A stretch of DNA of 64,000 nucleotides from Saururus chinensis (taxonomy: Eukaryota; Streptophyta; Magnoliopsida; Piperales; Saururaceae): the NCBI GenBank assembly GCA_035235625.1, contig CP141140.1, forward strand, positions 44,201,351 through 44,265,350, in the 5' to 3' direction. Both the position numbers and the translations under genes were made by a program. The notes below the pieces were generated by a model that was not told the origin of the DNA, did no database searches, and saw nothing but the letters and a program-made list of their open reading frames with translations. Positions 1 to 12,420 of this stretch are shown in pieces; positions within the stretch are counted from its first letter, which is position 1, and the number at the start of each line of letters is the position of its first letter.

Positions 1-118
1 CTCCTAGGAGATGAATTTCCTTCCATGGCAATGTTCCTGAAGTATGTATTGGCTTTAGAAGGGATAATGAAGGCAAATAAGTATATAAATGGAAGGCAAG
101 GTAGTCAAATAAGAGATT

Positions 119-328
119 GACAGGAAGACCTTCAAACTTTTCGAGTTAGGGCTTGTTCAAAACGTTGTTTCTAGAGAGAGTTGGAAGGGAAACGCGTCCA
201 GGAAGCTTGCCCAGTACATGTGTGACGTAGTTTTTGTGCGGGGCAACAAGAAAACTGACATAACTATTCCAACTGTTCTTGAGACTGCAGCCGCGATTGA
301 ATGGGTCATAAGTCTTTTTTATAGCTAA
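119..328 (+). pseudogene. Short coding-like segment inside the CACTA element, unknown product
   Basis: An open frame of about 69 codons starts at GAC 119 and ends at TAA 326-328. It has a plausible protein composition (KLAQYMCDVVFVRGNKK, then ETAAAIEWVISLFYS at the end) and no ATG near its start, so it looks like a terminal exon or a remnant. I do not recognise a domain. Its place upstream of the CACTA repeats suggests a 3' exon of an element-encoded or captured gene. That is inference only. Confidence 0.25.
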
Positions 329-394
329 TTAAGTTGACTTGGTAGATTATCCGATTGATAGTCGATGGGGTCCATGCGGAGTACATACAAAAAT

Positions 395-1290
395 TACAAA
401 AAATACTAATAGCAACGTATAAATATGTCTTTATTAGTACATGTACTAGCGACACATAGCTATATATGTTGCTAATAAGTGTACTAATAGCGACGTATAG
501 AGTTATACGTCGCTATTAGTATTTTATTTAATTATTTTTTTATTTTTAAATTTAATTTTAAAAAAATAAAAATTTTAAAATTTAAAATTAGAGGAGAGAG
601 AGAGGAGAGGGAAAGGGAAAGGGTGAAGAGAGAGAGGGGAGGGAAGAGAGAGAGAGAGCGAGAGGGGAGGGAAGAGAGAACGGAGAGGGAACGAGAGAGA
701 GAGAGGGAGGGAGGAGAGAGAGGGAGGGAGGAGAGAGAGAAGGAGGGAGAGAGAGAGAGGGAGGAGGGGAGATCTTAAGAGAGAGAAAGAGAGGGGATGG
801 AGGAGAGAGAGAGGGGAGGGAAGAGAGAGAGAGGAGAGGGAAGAGAGAGAGGGAGGGAGGAGAGAGAGGGGGAGGGAGGAGAGAGAAAGAGGAGGGAGGA
901 GAGAGAGAGAGGAGAGAGGGAGGGGAGAGAGAGAGGGAGGAGGGGAGATCTTAAGAGAGAGAGAAAGAGAGAGGGGAGGGAAGAGAGAGAGAGAGGAGAG
1001 GAGAGGGAAGAGAGGGAGGTGAGATGAATTGTATTTTGATTTTTTAAAAAAATATTAATTTTTTTTATTTTTTCAATAAAAAATTAAATTAAAATAAATA
1101 CTAATAGCAACGTATAAATCTCTACGTCGCTGTATTAGCAACGTATAGATATATACGTTGCTAATAAGTGTACTAATAGCGATGTATAGAGTTATATGTC
1201 GCTATTAGTATTTTTATTTAATTATTTTTTTATTTTTAAATTTAATTTTATAAAAAATCTTAAAATTTAAAATTAGAGGAGAGAGAGAGA
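395..1290. repeat. ~700 bp internal direct duplication of CACTA subterminal block
   Basis: The block at about 395-620 recurs at about 1098-1310: AATACTAATAGCAACGTATAA, the hairpin around TAGCGACGTATAGAGTTATA, the A/T stretch, then AAATTAGAGGAGAGAGAGA. The two copies differ at scattered positions. The unit is therefore hairpin block plus GA tract, repeated at about 700 bp spacing. Confidence 0.7.
588..1024 (+). repeat. GA-rich (purine) low-complexity tract
   Basis: Nearly pure purine sequence of AGAGAGGGAGG type, with internal near-repeats such as GGGGAGATCTTAAGAGAG at about 767 and 942. Open frames across it encode only R/E/G strings and are composition artefacts. Confidence 0.9.
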
Positions 1291-1850
1291 AGAGAGAGAG
1301 GAGAATGAAAGGGTGGAGAGAGAGAGGGGAGGGAAGAGAGGGAGAGGGGATGGAGGAGAGAGAGAGAGAGAGGAGAAAGGGAGGAGGGGAGATCTTAAGA
1401 GTGAGAGAGAAAGAGAGAGGGGAGGGAGGAGAGAGAGAGAGGGGGAAGAGAGATAGAGAGGAGAGGGAAGAGTGAAGAGAGAGGCTGGACAGGGGAGGGA
1501 GGAGAGAGAGGGAGGGAAGAGAGAGAGAGTAAAGGGAGGAGAGAGAGAGAGAGGAGGGAAGAGAGAGAGAGGAGAGGGAAGCATGAGAGAGGGAGGAGAG
1601 AGAGAGAGGAGAGGGAAGCGAGAGAGAGGGAGGAGAGAGAGGAGAGGGAGGAGAGAGAGAGAGGAGAGGGAAGAGTGCAGAGAGAGAGGGTAGAGAGGGA
1701 GAGAGAGGGGAAAGAGAGGGCAAGGGGGAGAGAGGAGGGGAGAGAGAGGAAGGGAAGGGAGAGAGAGGGAGGAGAGAGGGAGAGTGAGGAGAGAGAGAGA
1801 AGAGGGGAGAGAGGAGAGAGGGGAGAGAGAGAAGAGGGGAAGGGAGAGAA
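1277..1850 (+). repeat. Second GA-rich (purine) low-complexity tract
   Basis: Same composition as the tract at 588-1024, including another copy of GGGGAGATCTTAAGAG at about 1386. It belongs to the second copy of the duplicated CACTA unit. Long open frames on both strands are low-complexity artefacts. Confidence 0.9.
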
Positions 1851-1852
1851 AA

Positions 1853-2065
1853 GACCAAATTATTTGCGACACATCGTATGCATCGCAAATAGTCACCAAT
1901 TACGACGTTTGGTTTCAAATGTCGCAATAAGGAAATATGATAGCAATGTTTCTGGAGAAACGTTGCAATAGGCATGTGTTGTAGCGACGTTTCCTTAGCA
2001 ATGTCGCAATAGGCATGTGTTTTAGCGATGTTCCCAAGGAAACATTGCTAATACGAAATTTCGCG
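1853..2065. repeat. Subterminal hairpin repeats of CACTA element
   Basis: Short inverted motifs follow one another: TTGCGACACATCGTATGCAT, TAGCAATGTTTCTGGAGAAA with its inverted partner, and AGCGATGTTCCCAAGGAAAC followed by ATTGCT. Each can fold back on itself. They resemble transposase-binding subterminal repeats. Confidence 0.6.
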
Positions 2066-2069
2066 CAGG

Positions 2070-2880
2070 GAATTTTCGTTTGCCCGCACGGGCAATTTCG
2101 CTCGTGCAGTATTTATCTCCACCTCCTCCATAGTTTTTCCACCCTGCCTTCGTCGTGCCTCCATCCTTCCACTGCCATCCCATCTCCGCTGTCTCCAGCT
2201 CCTTCCGCCACCATCCCTCCTCGGCCCCGAGCCATGTCGCATTCTCACTGTCCTGCCGCGCTCAGCAGTCCCCAGCCGCACAAAATCGCACCGCTACTAT
2301 TTTCCCGCACTGAGCATGCCGTCTAGGCCCTCGCCCGCCTGTAGTCTAGCCCCGCGCATGCTGGCCCGCACCGTTCCTGCCTCTAGCCCCTTCCGCCACT
2401 GTCCCGACTTGGCCTCGCGCCGCCCGTTGCCGCTTTCCCGCCCCAAGCATGTCGTCATGACCCTTGCCCGTCGTCCAGCCCCGCGCATGCCGGCCCGCAC
2501 CGCACCGTGCCTGCCTCCAGCCCTTCCGCCACCGTCCAAACTCGGCCCCACGCCATGACATAGTCCCGCTGCTCCCTACCATCCCGCCGTCCTGGCCCTC
2601 GCCCGTCGTCCAGCCTCGTGCATGCCTGCCCCCACCACGCTTGTCGTCTCATCCCGCCCCTTGCAGCGCCACACTTCACCTCGTGCATGAGGTCGCCGCC
2701 CCGCCCCTAGCTCGCCGTCCAACCCTGAGCCCGCTGTCGCGCCACGACCCAGCATTCCGCTCCATGCCGGTGTCGCAGTCCTGTACACTCCCGTACACTC
2801 CCATCACAAATGCAACAGCACCCGCGCAGGGTGCAGTTACCCGCGACCTAGGTCACTGCTGACCCGAGTTAATCTTCCAA
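2070..2880. repeat. GC-rich degenerate tandem repeats inside CACTA element
   Basis: C-rich sequence with at least three degenerate units of ~130 bp. They are marked by CCCCGCGCATGCTGGCCCGC (about 2350), CCCCGCGCATGCCGGCCCGC (about 2480) and a CCTCGTGCATGCCTGCCC variant (about 2614), each followed by a CCTTCCGCCAC-like motif or variant. Open frames run through it on both strands because stop codons are rare at this composition. No protein family is recognisable. Confidence 0.6.
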
Positions 2881-2929
2881 ACCAGGTCACTCGGGTAGTG
2901 ACTCGGTTTGGTAATTTTTTTTATTTAAT

Positions 2930-3370
2930 TATTTGAGTGACACTCCATCACTAATAGAGTTTTTATTTTTTAAATACTTTTAGCGATGCATCTCTAAGCG
3001 TCGTTAATTATGATAAATTATTTTTTATTTCTAAGCAATTTTTTTATTATTTATTTAAATAATTATATTTTAAAAAATAAAAAAAATATTTTTATTAGTG
3101 ACGTATAATAAACGTCGCTATTAGTATATTATTAGCGACGCATATGATTAAGCGTCGCTAATAATATACTAATAGCGATGTTTATTATACGTTGCTAATA
3201 CATACTTTTAACGATGCTTTTTAGTATGCATCATTAATATGTAATAGTGACAGCAATTTTATCGACGTGTTTAGCAACATTTTTTTTATGTCGCTAATAA
3301 TTATTAACAACATATAGGGTATTATTAGCAATGCTTAAAAGCATCGCTACTAGTTAATTTTGTTATAGTG
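2930..3370. repeat. Right subterminal repeat region and terminus of CACTA element
   Basis: Dense alternation of TAGCGACG and CGTCGCTA-type motifs in both orientations (for example 3099-3125, 3131-3165, 3172-3200, 3315-3350), closing with the TATAGTG end. Confidence 0.75.
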
Positions 3371-3618
3371 CATCCCAAATTACACTTATTTATATACTAG
3401 GTTAACTACTTACGAAACCTCGTAATTAAAAACTATCTCATTTTTTAAAATAACCGATGCGTGTAGTTATAATCGGCAGACCGTCAACACGTGGATGCCC
3501 ACTAATACTATCATTACACTATTCTATCAGTAGATCTTTGATTTATCAGTGACTTGCCAATGATGAAAAATAAACTTTTTGATAAGTAAAAAGAAATAGT
3601 ATTCTTGAGGGTGTCACA
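3371..3618 (-). repeat. LTR fragment (3' LTR start, minus strand) cut by the CACTA insertion
   Basis: Read on the minus strand, a G-rich polypurine stretch (GGGGGAGAA, about 3619-3630) is followed by TGTGACACCC, the usual junction of polypurine tract and LTR start in plant retrotransposons. The LTR would run left to the CACTA end, where it stops. No second copy was found in the window. Confidence 0.4.
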
Positions 3619-6600
3619 TTCTCCCCCGTAAAAATAAATTTTTCTTTAAAATTCGAATAAATCAAATCTTCACAAACATCAATTGGTTCATCGACATGTC
3701 AATGGTACACAATTTTTTTAATAAAAACACGCACTGACAGCCCAAATGTCACTTTCCCTCTTCTGGTTACATATCGAGAAGTTTGGGCTCCGTCGGTGAT
3801 TTTAGAAAATTGCATTTCCTCTCCACTAGCAATCTCTGTTCAGCCTTTTTGTGGCTTTAGTGGCCTCTCTCTCTCCCTCTGCCACCGCCAGAGCCACACT
3901 TTATAAACCCCGCAGTCAAGAACTTCCAAACCCTTCTGTTGGACCCTTTTCATTTTCTCCGAGATTAAATTTATGGTAAAATTAAATATTTATTAAAAAT
4001 ACGTCGATTTATTACCAAATGTCAAAGATCACTCAGTAAAGAAGAGTAACTTGGATATATATAATACAATATTTCAAAAGATGGCATAACATGACTTTAT
4101 ACATTAAAACCACTGACCTTCTTACAATCACAATTGTGGTTGTTAAAGCCTCTTCTCAAGATTTTCCCTATTCTAGACTAGTCAAATCATAAAAATAACC
4201 CCTCTATTGCTTCAAATACCATCTATTTTACTAGGAACACCTTTCGAATAGACCCAATCAGGTTTAAAATGACACATAAATAGGAAAAACAAGGTAGAGC
4301 ACAAGAGGAGCAGAAGGGGGTATGAGATCTGGTTCCTACCCTGCCCCCTCTTATATTGGTGTTATACCACACCGCAAAAATTTATGGAGCTGTGCCATTA
4401 CATGCAGTGACCACTTAGCAAGGTGCACCTCCACATGCATGTGCGACATTGGCTCATTGCGCATTGCATGGGTCCATAGCGCGTCATGCGGGCCTACTAC
4501 ATGTTAGTGAACCTGTTGTGCACTGCATAGGAGTATCACACACTTGCAAGCCTGCCGCGCACGTGGCTTATATAAGGTTTTTTTCTAAAACCTTCTCAAA
4601 TTTTAAATTGCTAAAATTTTTTACTCTAAATTTAAATTCGCACGTTCTTAGTACTATTGGACTCGTATCGACAAACTCTACAAAATTAAATCTCATATGG
4701 GTAGGTATCTTGTACTTTTGAAGTAGGACCTACCAATGTAACATGCTTCATGTGGTTAGAGCTTATTAACCTGATGTTCGATTTTCTGTTCAAAGACTTA
4801 TTATACTAGATTCTCATAACTCTATCACACATTCAAAAAAACCACTGAATAATAAACCCTAAAGAATTAAAATTTACTAACAAAACTAATATTAACTTTA
4901 TACAAGGGCAAAATATAATACTAGAAATTCAGGGTTGTTACACCATTAGTAATTTCCCTCCAAACCAATGAATGGCGGCAAAGTGCTCACTGCCACCAAA
5001 TTCCAGAAAAATCTCGCCACCACCACATGATTTCAAAAGTACAACATGCAAAACTCACTTCTTTAATTTTTCACTTCTTTAATTTCAAATTCTTTAGATT
5101 TCAAAATCACCCGCCACTTTCAGTGACAGGCCACTGAGACACTGATGGGGAAGCCAAAGGATTGGACCTCCATCTACACTCCACACACTCATTCGGGCGT
5201 GAAATCTCAAACTTACTTTGCCTAGCGAGGCACCAGTGTCTCTTTAGCAAAATTTTGCCCTTAGTCTAAACTCTGGGCATCATCAGCGCGTAGATAGGTT
5301 AGCAATAGCAATCCAGGAAACCCATCTATGTAGTCAACAACGCGTAGGTGACTTGCCGAGAGTACACTTGGGCTGCACTAAAATACTATTTCTAATTTCT
5401 TACCCTTTTTCATCTTTTTACAAATGCCTTGGAAAGGAGAGGGGGCTCTTATGCATCATCTTCAAACTCTTCCCCTGCTCCCTCAAATTATTCCCCATAC
5501 TTGAGGGGGAGCTCAGACTCGAGGGATGAGAGATACTCGACTTCCAATCATTAAGCTCCAAAGTCGGAGACTGACTCTCAACCCCTAACCCAAAGCGGGG
5601 CTTCATGCAAGGCAAAGGTAGGGAAGTGGAAGGCTCTCAATGTGACAGGCAAAGGTAGGGAAGTGGAAGGCTCTCAAGGTGACGAGGGGAGCTCCTACCA
5701 AGAGAGGTAGAGGCAGTGCTTCCACCTTGTGTTCGCCATGGCCCGACACTTTGACAAACCTCAGGCTCGACCCACGAGGGCCTCGAGCTCCTGAGCTGCT
5801 ACTCCCACCCTAGGAGCAGCCACCACTACCCATACTTCCATGACAACCTGCTCATCTCCGGCTAGGGCAAATGCAACTCCACCAGCTCTGACACTACCAG
5901 CCACAGCTGCATCAAACCGTAGCAGTAGGGCCCTTTTCATCTAAGCCTAATCCACCACCTCCACTGGCTTCAGCTCCTTTGATGTAGAAGGCGTCACCCT
6001 CTGCCTTTGCGCGTCTATGATTCGAATGGGTTAATCCTCTCTTCCTCGAGGACAAGGAAGGAGGCAGATCGTCACAGAGAGGTGAGTGACCACAGAGAAT
6101 GATGACTATCACTCTCTGATTCCAGGGAAATTGGTTGCACAACACTCAGAGGATCTCCTTGCTTGAGGACTTGCAGCCATTATTTCGTAGTCCAATGGGT
6201 ATACGGCACCATGTGTGATTTTGTCTTTGAGGATTGGAGTTCGACCTCTCCATTGGCAGGTATCTCACATAGCATTGAATCAGCCAGATGATGCGGCTTC
6301 CAGTGATCATAACCCCTGATGCCAAGATTCTCCCACCCATCTATCTACGGGATCGAAATGTGGACTTGTTCGAAGGTAATGCCCTCCTGACCTTGCCGAA
6401 GTCCAACTCTAGCAGGTCTACTATTGGATCTTCATCCACAACCTCTACCCGAGGAAAGGGAGAACCACCCAACTAATGGCATGCATGGCAATAGCTATCC
6501 ACTGCCTCCACACCGATCTACCCATCTACCTACCCTCACATATCATGAGGCAGATCACAAGGTTCGCCACTAACCCCAACAAAAGCCTTCCCCTTTGGTC

Positions 6601-7650
6601 ATTTGATGGCCAGGCTTGGCATTAGCTTCAACTTCGAGTTTTCTAACTCAAGCTAGGGCCGGTCACAATCCTTTCACTCACACAAGTCTTAGGAGTCTGA
6701 ACCTCGACCATCTCTCAGCATCAAGGTCGCAGGTTGAAAAGGGACAAAGCCCTGGCTAGCCATGTGCTGTCCTCAATGCTAGTAGCAGCAGAGGGAGGAG
6801 CAGGCTCCTGCCAACCCAATCCCACCACTCCACCATTGTCCCTGTAGTCCTAGCAGCTATCGAGGAGATGTTGGTGCGCTGTCCGATTTTTGGACAACAC
6901 CACGCAACGGTTTCACCATCTCACCAAAGAGGCGGAATGCATTCAGTAGTCCCAATAGCACCTAAAGATACGTGTGAGGTGCTCTAAGATGGGAGTAGAG
7001 TTCCTACCATCTCCTCCTTGCCATTAAGATTAGGTCTTTAGTCTTTTTATTGTTTTCTTCAAAGCAAAATGTAACAAGCAAATGATGTATGAAAAAATAA
7101 ATCATTTTGATGGAATGAAAAGTTCTTGGTTTTTCTCACAATGTTTGGATAATAATCATGCAACTAATCCCAATCATGTAAAACATGATAGACAGTTTAA
7201 TAAATAGACAAAAGTAAAAGAAGAGGTTCACTCACCTAATCCCATCTCCTCTTCGGCAGGCCACATCTTCAATGGAGGTGTCAAATACTACGGGTGGTTG
7301 GCAATCAAAGGTTGCGATCGACTCTAGTTCTCCCTCCTCCTCCTTAGCACCTATGAGGACCTCCCAATCTAGCGGAAATGCATCCTCCTCCACGGGGAAA
7401 ATCTCCTCTGTGTCCTCCTCAAGATCCTTCTCTGATCCTCCTCCTCAAGGTCTAAGTCCATGAACACTAGTGAAGGTGGATGGTCTCACTGTAGGTTTTT
7501 CTCTCTTCACTGCATCACTCTAGCCACGTCAGTAAACAAACAATTTTGGTTTTAATTCTCTACCCATAACCTTACCAATTTTCATCTTATTAATTGGAAG
7601 ATTACTAATTGACAAGTGACAACTTAGCTTGTGAATTTCTCTTATACCAA
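3619..7650. other. Degenerate, gene-poor region with LTR-like scraps
   Basis: No confident gene. On the minus strand TGTAACAACCCTGAATTTC begins at 4941 and looks like an LTR start. The sequence at 4300-4600 is LTR-like but unpaired. The part at 5400-7060 has coding-like composition in short broken frames and is followed by an A/T-rich stretch with polyadenylation-like signals. No domain could be named. Confidence 0.35.
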
Positions 7651-7663
7651 ATTGTCATGCCCT
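7639..7663 (-). other. Putative primer binding site next to an LTR end (minus strand)
   Basis: On the minus strand, GGGCATGACA followed by ATTTGGTATAAGAG resembles an LTR end plus a degenerate tRNA-Met primer site (TTGGTATCAGAGC type). This would put an old gypsy-type element here, with its body lying to the left. Evidence is a single short motif. Confidence 0.3.
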
Positions 7664-7945
7664 GAATTTTAAATGAATCTTTTATTAAATCCTTTATCCT
7701 CTAACGAAAATCTATCACATGCTACATAATATGTAGCAGATAAAACCATTCAATGAGTTATAAAACAATGAAAATACAAATTGGGGACATGAGGATAATA
7801 TCTTTCACAAACATTAGCTCTGATAATACCATAAATATGCAACTATGTATCTAAATATATTAAAATATTTATAGGATCCAGAGTGTTCTACTTGTCTATA
7901 CCATATGCACCAGCAAATTAAATGACAACTAACACACTCTTGTGC

Positions 7946-8326
7946 CTAAAGCAAATCTATAGGTAGAACATGAATCAGCAAGATGAAAGATAGGTTCCGC
8001 CTAGTCACTAGTGGATCTGAATCATTTGTAAGTGTTGGTGGCTCTAATGTTGCATTTGCTACATCTTGAGGCTTATGATCAATAGGTCTCAACCCTGTCA
8101 TAGTGGGCTCTGCTCTAGGCACTTTGACATGCACCACTCTAAAAATCCTGCATAAGATGTAAGGATATAGCAACATCTCATGTGTGTGGCTATGTAGAAA
8201 TATCATTATCCTCCAAAAAATAATAGAAGGCAGATCCAACTCCAGATGTGGCTGTGCTAGGTATAGAAGTTGTGTTATTGTTCTATCTACTCTCCTTCCT
8301 AGCACTCCATATATCATACCTAGCAA
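7946..8326 (-). pseudogene. ORF of unknown function, possibly a transposon-associated protein remnant
   Basis: A 126-codon open frame on the minus strand. Residues ~30-70 contain DLPSIIFWRIMIFLHSHTHE and then LLYPYILCRIF. That layout recalls the plant transposon-associated domain found next to gypsy-type elements (a 'LPSII..I' stretch, then 'LPYPxLLxRIF'). The match is by eye and weak. No start context or neighbouring exon supports a host gene. Confidence 0.25.
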
Positions 8327-8449
8327 TCACATGTAGAAGCCTAAAGTTCTATGCCATCAAGTGTGCAAGCAAGGACACCTCAAGCTCTGTTCCTCTTGGC
8401 AAACAAAGCAAAGTAGCAGACAACTCACTGCCTTGGCAAACAAAGTAAA

Positions 8450-9349
8450 GTAGCCGACAACTCACTGTTTGGTGGGAAGTCATATCCAACAAACTCTATA
8501 AATGAGAGCTCTCTCCAATCACATCAGCAATGATGTCAAGTGTTACTCTCCCTTAAACTCCTCTTGTAACTCCAATGAGTGCACCATCATCCTCTAGAGG
8601 AGTGATGAATACCACTGTCGAACCAACCTAGGGTAAACTTGTTGACCTAATGTAGATATGGTGGAAAATTAATCCATATAGTAATGTCTGGCCTCTATCC
8701 AACCTATTATAGCCTCTAAAGGAATGTGTACGAGACTCCTCTCACATCTAATCTATTGTACCCTATCTAAACTACTGCTAGAAGCCCCTAGGTCACCGGA
8801 GCCTGACTTGATTGTCTTTTTCTTCATCTCTCTCCCCATCAAGATTCAATGACAATAAACCAACCTAGGACTAAGCATAAACTAATAATAAAGATATGAC
8901 AATAATAAACGTCATAGAATTTAAAAAACATTAAAAAGTTCACCAAAAATTCAAAACTTGAATTTAAAATAGACCCTAAAAAGCTTTTTTTTGTCAAAAT
9001 GACTCCAAATTTGAACCTAGGTAGAACTTGATGAGTAGATAAACTTCATCAACTAAAAAAATAGTCAATTTTGACCCAAAATACCTAAGTTTTAAAAAAA
9101 TCCCCAATTTGGTGAAAAAACGTGAAACCAACATGAATTTTTCGTAAAATCCTGAGTTTTATCAAATCAAAACGCATGAAAATTTAACCAAAGTTCGATC
9201 ATCCTATTTCTAACATTTCTATTGGTTCAAATTACATTAAAACTATTTGAAATCAACTAAAAACTAAAATTTTGAGATTTTGATAGATAAAATTGAATGA
9301 TTTTTGCCCAAATTGTACTCAGATGACCTCTATTCTCACTCACAAATGC
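8450..9349. other. No gene seen
   Basis: AT-rich unique-looking sequence with stops in all frames. No repeat, RNA gene or domain was recognised. Confidence 0.4.
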
Positions 9350-10399
9350 TGTAATGACCCGACTCGAGCCGGACCCACAAAATCACTAATAGAAAATTTT
9401 TCTTTCCTTGAACCAGGAATCATCGTTTGTGTACGAGAGGTAAAACATTTGTCTACGCACTACAGAGCTTCAAGGCTTCCCTGTACTTAGACTTAGGTTG
9501 TAACAGACACATACACACAATGAAGCTTCATAGTTCGTCATGTGTAAAACAAAATAAAACATGTACTTATAATTGACTTGGATAGGGCCAATGTTGTCTT
9601 GTCGTTAGTTACCTACGTACGTATTGGATATTATTCCAACATGATCGGATCCAAACGTAATTCTGCCTAACGGCTAATACATACAAAAAGTGTCACAAAA
9701 TCATATATGTTAAAATACGTATATACTGATATTTAGTTGGAGTTATACAAAAATTCGTAATATATCAGAGTCAAGCGAAAATTAATAAGTTAACGAAATC
9801 GTACATCTCACTCTACCATAGAGCGGGATCAAAACCACATACACACGTCTTGCTCTATCACTGAGCCGAGACTGAACATACACACACCACACGTATTGCT
9901 CTACCCTAGAGCAAGACGGAACATAAACATGTCGCATCAAAGCATAGCAGAATAGTGCACAAAGGATCATGGCATAGCACACATCATAATTTAGCACATG
10001 TAGCTCTATAATTTAAACGGGATGTCAGAAATATTTACTCCCACCATGTCTTGTCAGGTAACGATATTCGGAGTTGCTCGTTTCTTCTCAGCATCCTCCC
10101 CTTAGGATTCAAGGGCAATAAACAAAGATCCCTCTAGCTTCCATATGTTCCTCATCTTGCACTAAAAGACTACGTACAAACGTTCTCCTTACCAGAGATT
10201 CTTCTTGTTTTTCGTGCTAGTGGGTAGCAGACAGAACCTCCCCTACTCGGGGATGTTCCTCACACATCGTGGCTCTTCAGTGGAAGACAGAGCCTCCCCT
10301 ACTCTAGAATGCTTCTCTTGTTGTGGCCCGGCTACTTCGGAGGGAACCTCGTCTTACTTTTGACTCTTTTTTCTTTCTCCGGTGCTTGAGGACAATGGG
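9350..10399 (-). repeat. Truncated LTR, inverted copy of the 13831-15755 LTR family
   Basis: Reverse complement of roughly 14707-15755. It starts with TGTAATGACCCGACTCGAGC (the LTR end on the minus strand) and includes the shared stretch around TAGAGCGGGATCAAAACCAC. It stops at CATTGTCCTCAAGCACC / GGGC, about 10399. Only the 3' 1.05 kb of the LTR is present. Confidence 0.8.
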
Positions 10400-12420
10400 C
10401 TTAGGTTTGAATTCTGAATTTTGACTCAAGTTTACTTATTTTTCTCTTCAAAATACTTGATTAGACTTGCCTATTTGAGTGCCCTCGATTGCTAGTTGCT
10501 TCTCTCATAATTTTCCTTGATTTAAGTGCTTAAATTGTGGTGTTTCAGTTATTATTTTGTTAATTAAAATCAATAGCTGGTTTAAATAACACACTGGATA
10601 AGCATGGGGACTTGGGAAATCCTATGAATAGACCTCCTTTGTTTGATGGAAACTCAATTCTAAAGGATGAAACTAAATAGGATGAGAATGAGACTAGACT
10701 TACTAATCACAACAGTAAAACCCTTAGTGCATTATTCAATGCAATAGAAGAATCAAAGTATATGTTGATCTCTAATTATGTGTTTGTCAAAGTTGCTTAG
10801 AAGAAATTAGTAAAACATAATGAGGGAACTAAGGCGGTGAAGGTGTCTAGGCTACAAAAATTGACTCTAGTGTTTACAAACATTATAATGAGTAAAGAAG
10901 AGACAATTTATGAATATTTTGCTAAAATTTTAGGCATTCAACATTGTGATCAATTAAGAGAACCTATACCTGGATACCTTGTTGTAAGAAAGCGAGTCTT
11001 CGTCTTCAAAATTTAAGATTAAGGTGGCTGACATTAATGAATCACAAAAAATTTACACCTTAGACATAGAGGAGTTGGTTGGGAATGTTAAAACATTTGA
11101 ACTGTAAGAGAAGTCCTATGAGAACAAAAAGGAGTTGATTAAAAAGTCCAAGGGAAAACAAAATCCCTAAAAACAATAGAAGAACTTCTATGAAAAATAA
11201 AGTGTTAAATACCTTAGATGAATATGAAGAATTTGAAAATAATGAAAAATTAATATTTTTATTAGCTAAAAACTTCAGGAAATTTATGAAAACTCATAAC
11301 TTTCAATTTGGGAGTATGGGACAAAATTTTGGGAAGAAACAAGGACAAAATAGAGATGAGAGGCAACGAAACAAGATAAGAAGAATATGAAATGCTTTGA
11401 ATGTGGTATGTTTGGTCACTTAGCTGCTTATTGTCTTAAATTAAATTTGACAATTCTTTCAATGATAAACCCAAGAAGGAAAAGGGGTTTGATTATAAGA
11501 ATCATAGAAATGTGTTTTAAGCAACTTATTCTAATGAGAGCTTTTTTGAAGAATAAAAATTATGTAACTATACTGCCTTCCATGCAAGTGTGAAGGATGA
11601 TAGTTCAAAACAAGATTTTCATGAGTCTACTTCTCTTGAAGAGAACTCAAAATTTGATGTTGATTCTAATGAGTTTAAGGGAATGCTCCAACAACTCTTA
11701 TTCTTGACTAAAAAAGCCAAAAGCCTTGAGAGAGAGTTGTAGAAGAAATAAGATGAACTAGTGTTGTCTTCTAAAGAGGCAAATAGGTTAGTGGAGTTGA
11801 ATGATAGCTAGAAATAGAGGTGAATGGCCTTAAGAAAGACCTAAAGAATAAGAAAGAGAAGTATAATGCTCTCAATAGAGAACTCATGTTCTCTAATGAG
11901 AAATTAGATTGTTTCAAGAGTGAGAAAAAGAAGTTGGGGACTCTGTTTAGCATTGGTCAAACTAACAATGAGTTTATATTTTAGGAATTACTTATCTACC
12001 GCATTAGCAAATCCTATCATCTTTGTGAAGGCAAAAGAGAACATGAAGGAACCAAAGATAGTGCCCAACCCACCTAGGTCAAGAGTGAAAAGAGGAAGGA
12101 TAAGTTATAGCATTATGGGTGTGTGTGATATTTTTCATAGTGAGACCAATACTTGAAGAGAACGTCCTAAGAATTTTCCTTTCAGACATAGGTCAAAGAA
12201 GAATGAGAAGAAGCACACTATCATCTCTAACCCTAGGTTGCCCCACCAAGTCTATGAAAAGAAGATGCAAAGAGTGTGGGTAAAGAAAGTTGATCTTCAA
12301 GCTTTTAAGGATCAATTAAGAAAAACAAAGAAGTCTACCTTAGGTTGCCTTAGGATTGGATGGCTAGGCAAGGCTAAAAAGTCTTATATCTCTAAGTAAG
12401 AGAGTTTGAGTTGTGCCCAT
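10400..12420 (+). pseudogene. gag: Decayed copia-type gag region
   Basis: Pieces of a copia Gag lie in order but in several frames with stops. There is MNRPPLFDGNS at ~10626, GTKAVKVSRLQKLTL at ~10830 followed by a UBN2-like helical stretch, and DIEELVGNVKTFEL at ~11060. A CCHC zinc knuckle (CFECGMFGHLAAYC) lies at 11393-11434, then a Lys/Glu-rich coiled-coil tail to about 12400. The leader at 10400-10620 matches 23800-23990. Pol is not visible downstream. The gag family is clear, and the element is dead and truncated. Confidence 0.7.

Larger units (their letters stand above)
1..3370. mobile_element. CACTA (En/Spm) transposon, right-hand part
   Basis: The sequence ends at 3370 with TTTTGTTATAGTG, whose reverse complement is the CACTATAACAAAA-type terminus of CACTA elements. 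Just inside it lie many short inverted motifs of the kind TAGCGACGTATA / TACGTCGCTA, which are the subterminal repeats bound by the transposase in this superfamily. CAT at 3371-3373 would be the right copy of the 3 bp target duplication. The left end is outside the window. No TNP2-type transposase domain is visible in the part present. Confidence 0.8.

Noticed and set aside
797..1027. Open frames rich in Arg/Glu/Gly over the GA tracts (also 1472-1971, and Leu/Ser/Pro frames on the minus strand at 1214-1975)
   Set aside because: Pure low-complexity purine repeat inside a CACTA element; the lack of stops follows from composition.
2048..2862. Several overlapping Pro/Arg/Ala-rich open frames on both strands
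   Set aside because: GC-rich degenerate tandem repeat; no domain, no start context, frames persist on both strands.
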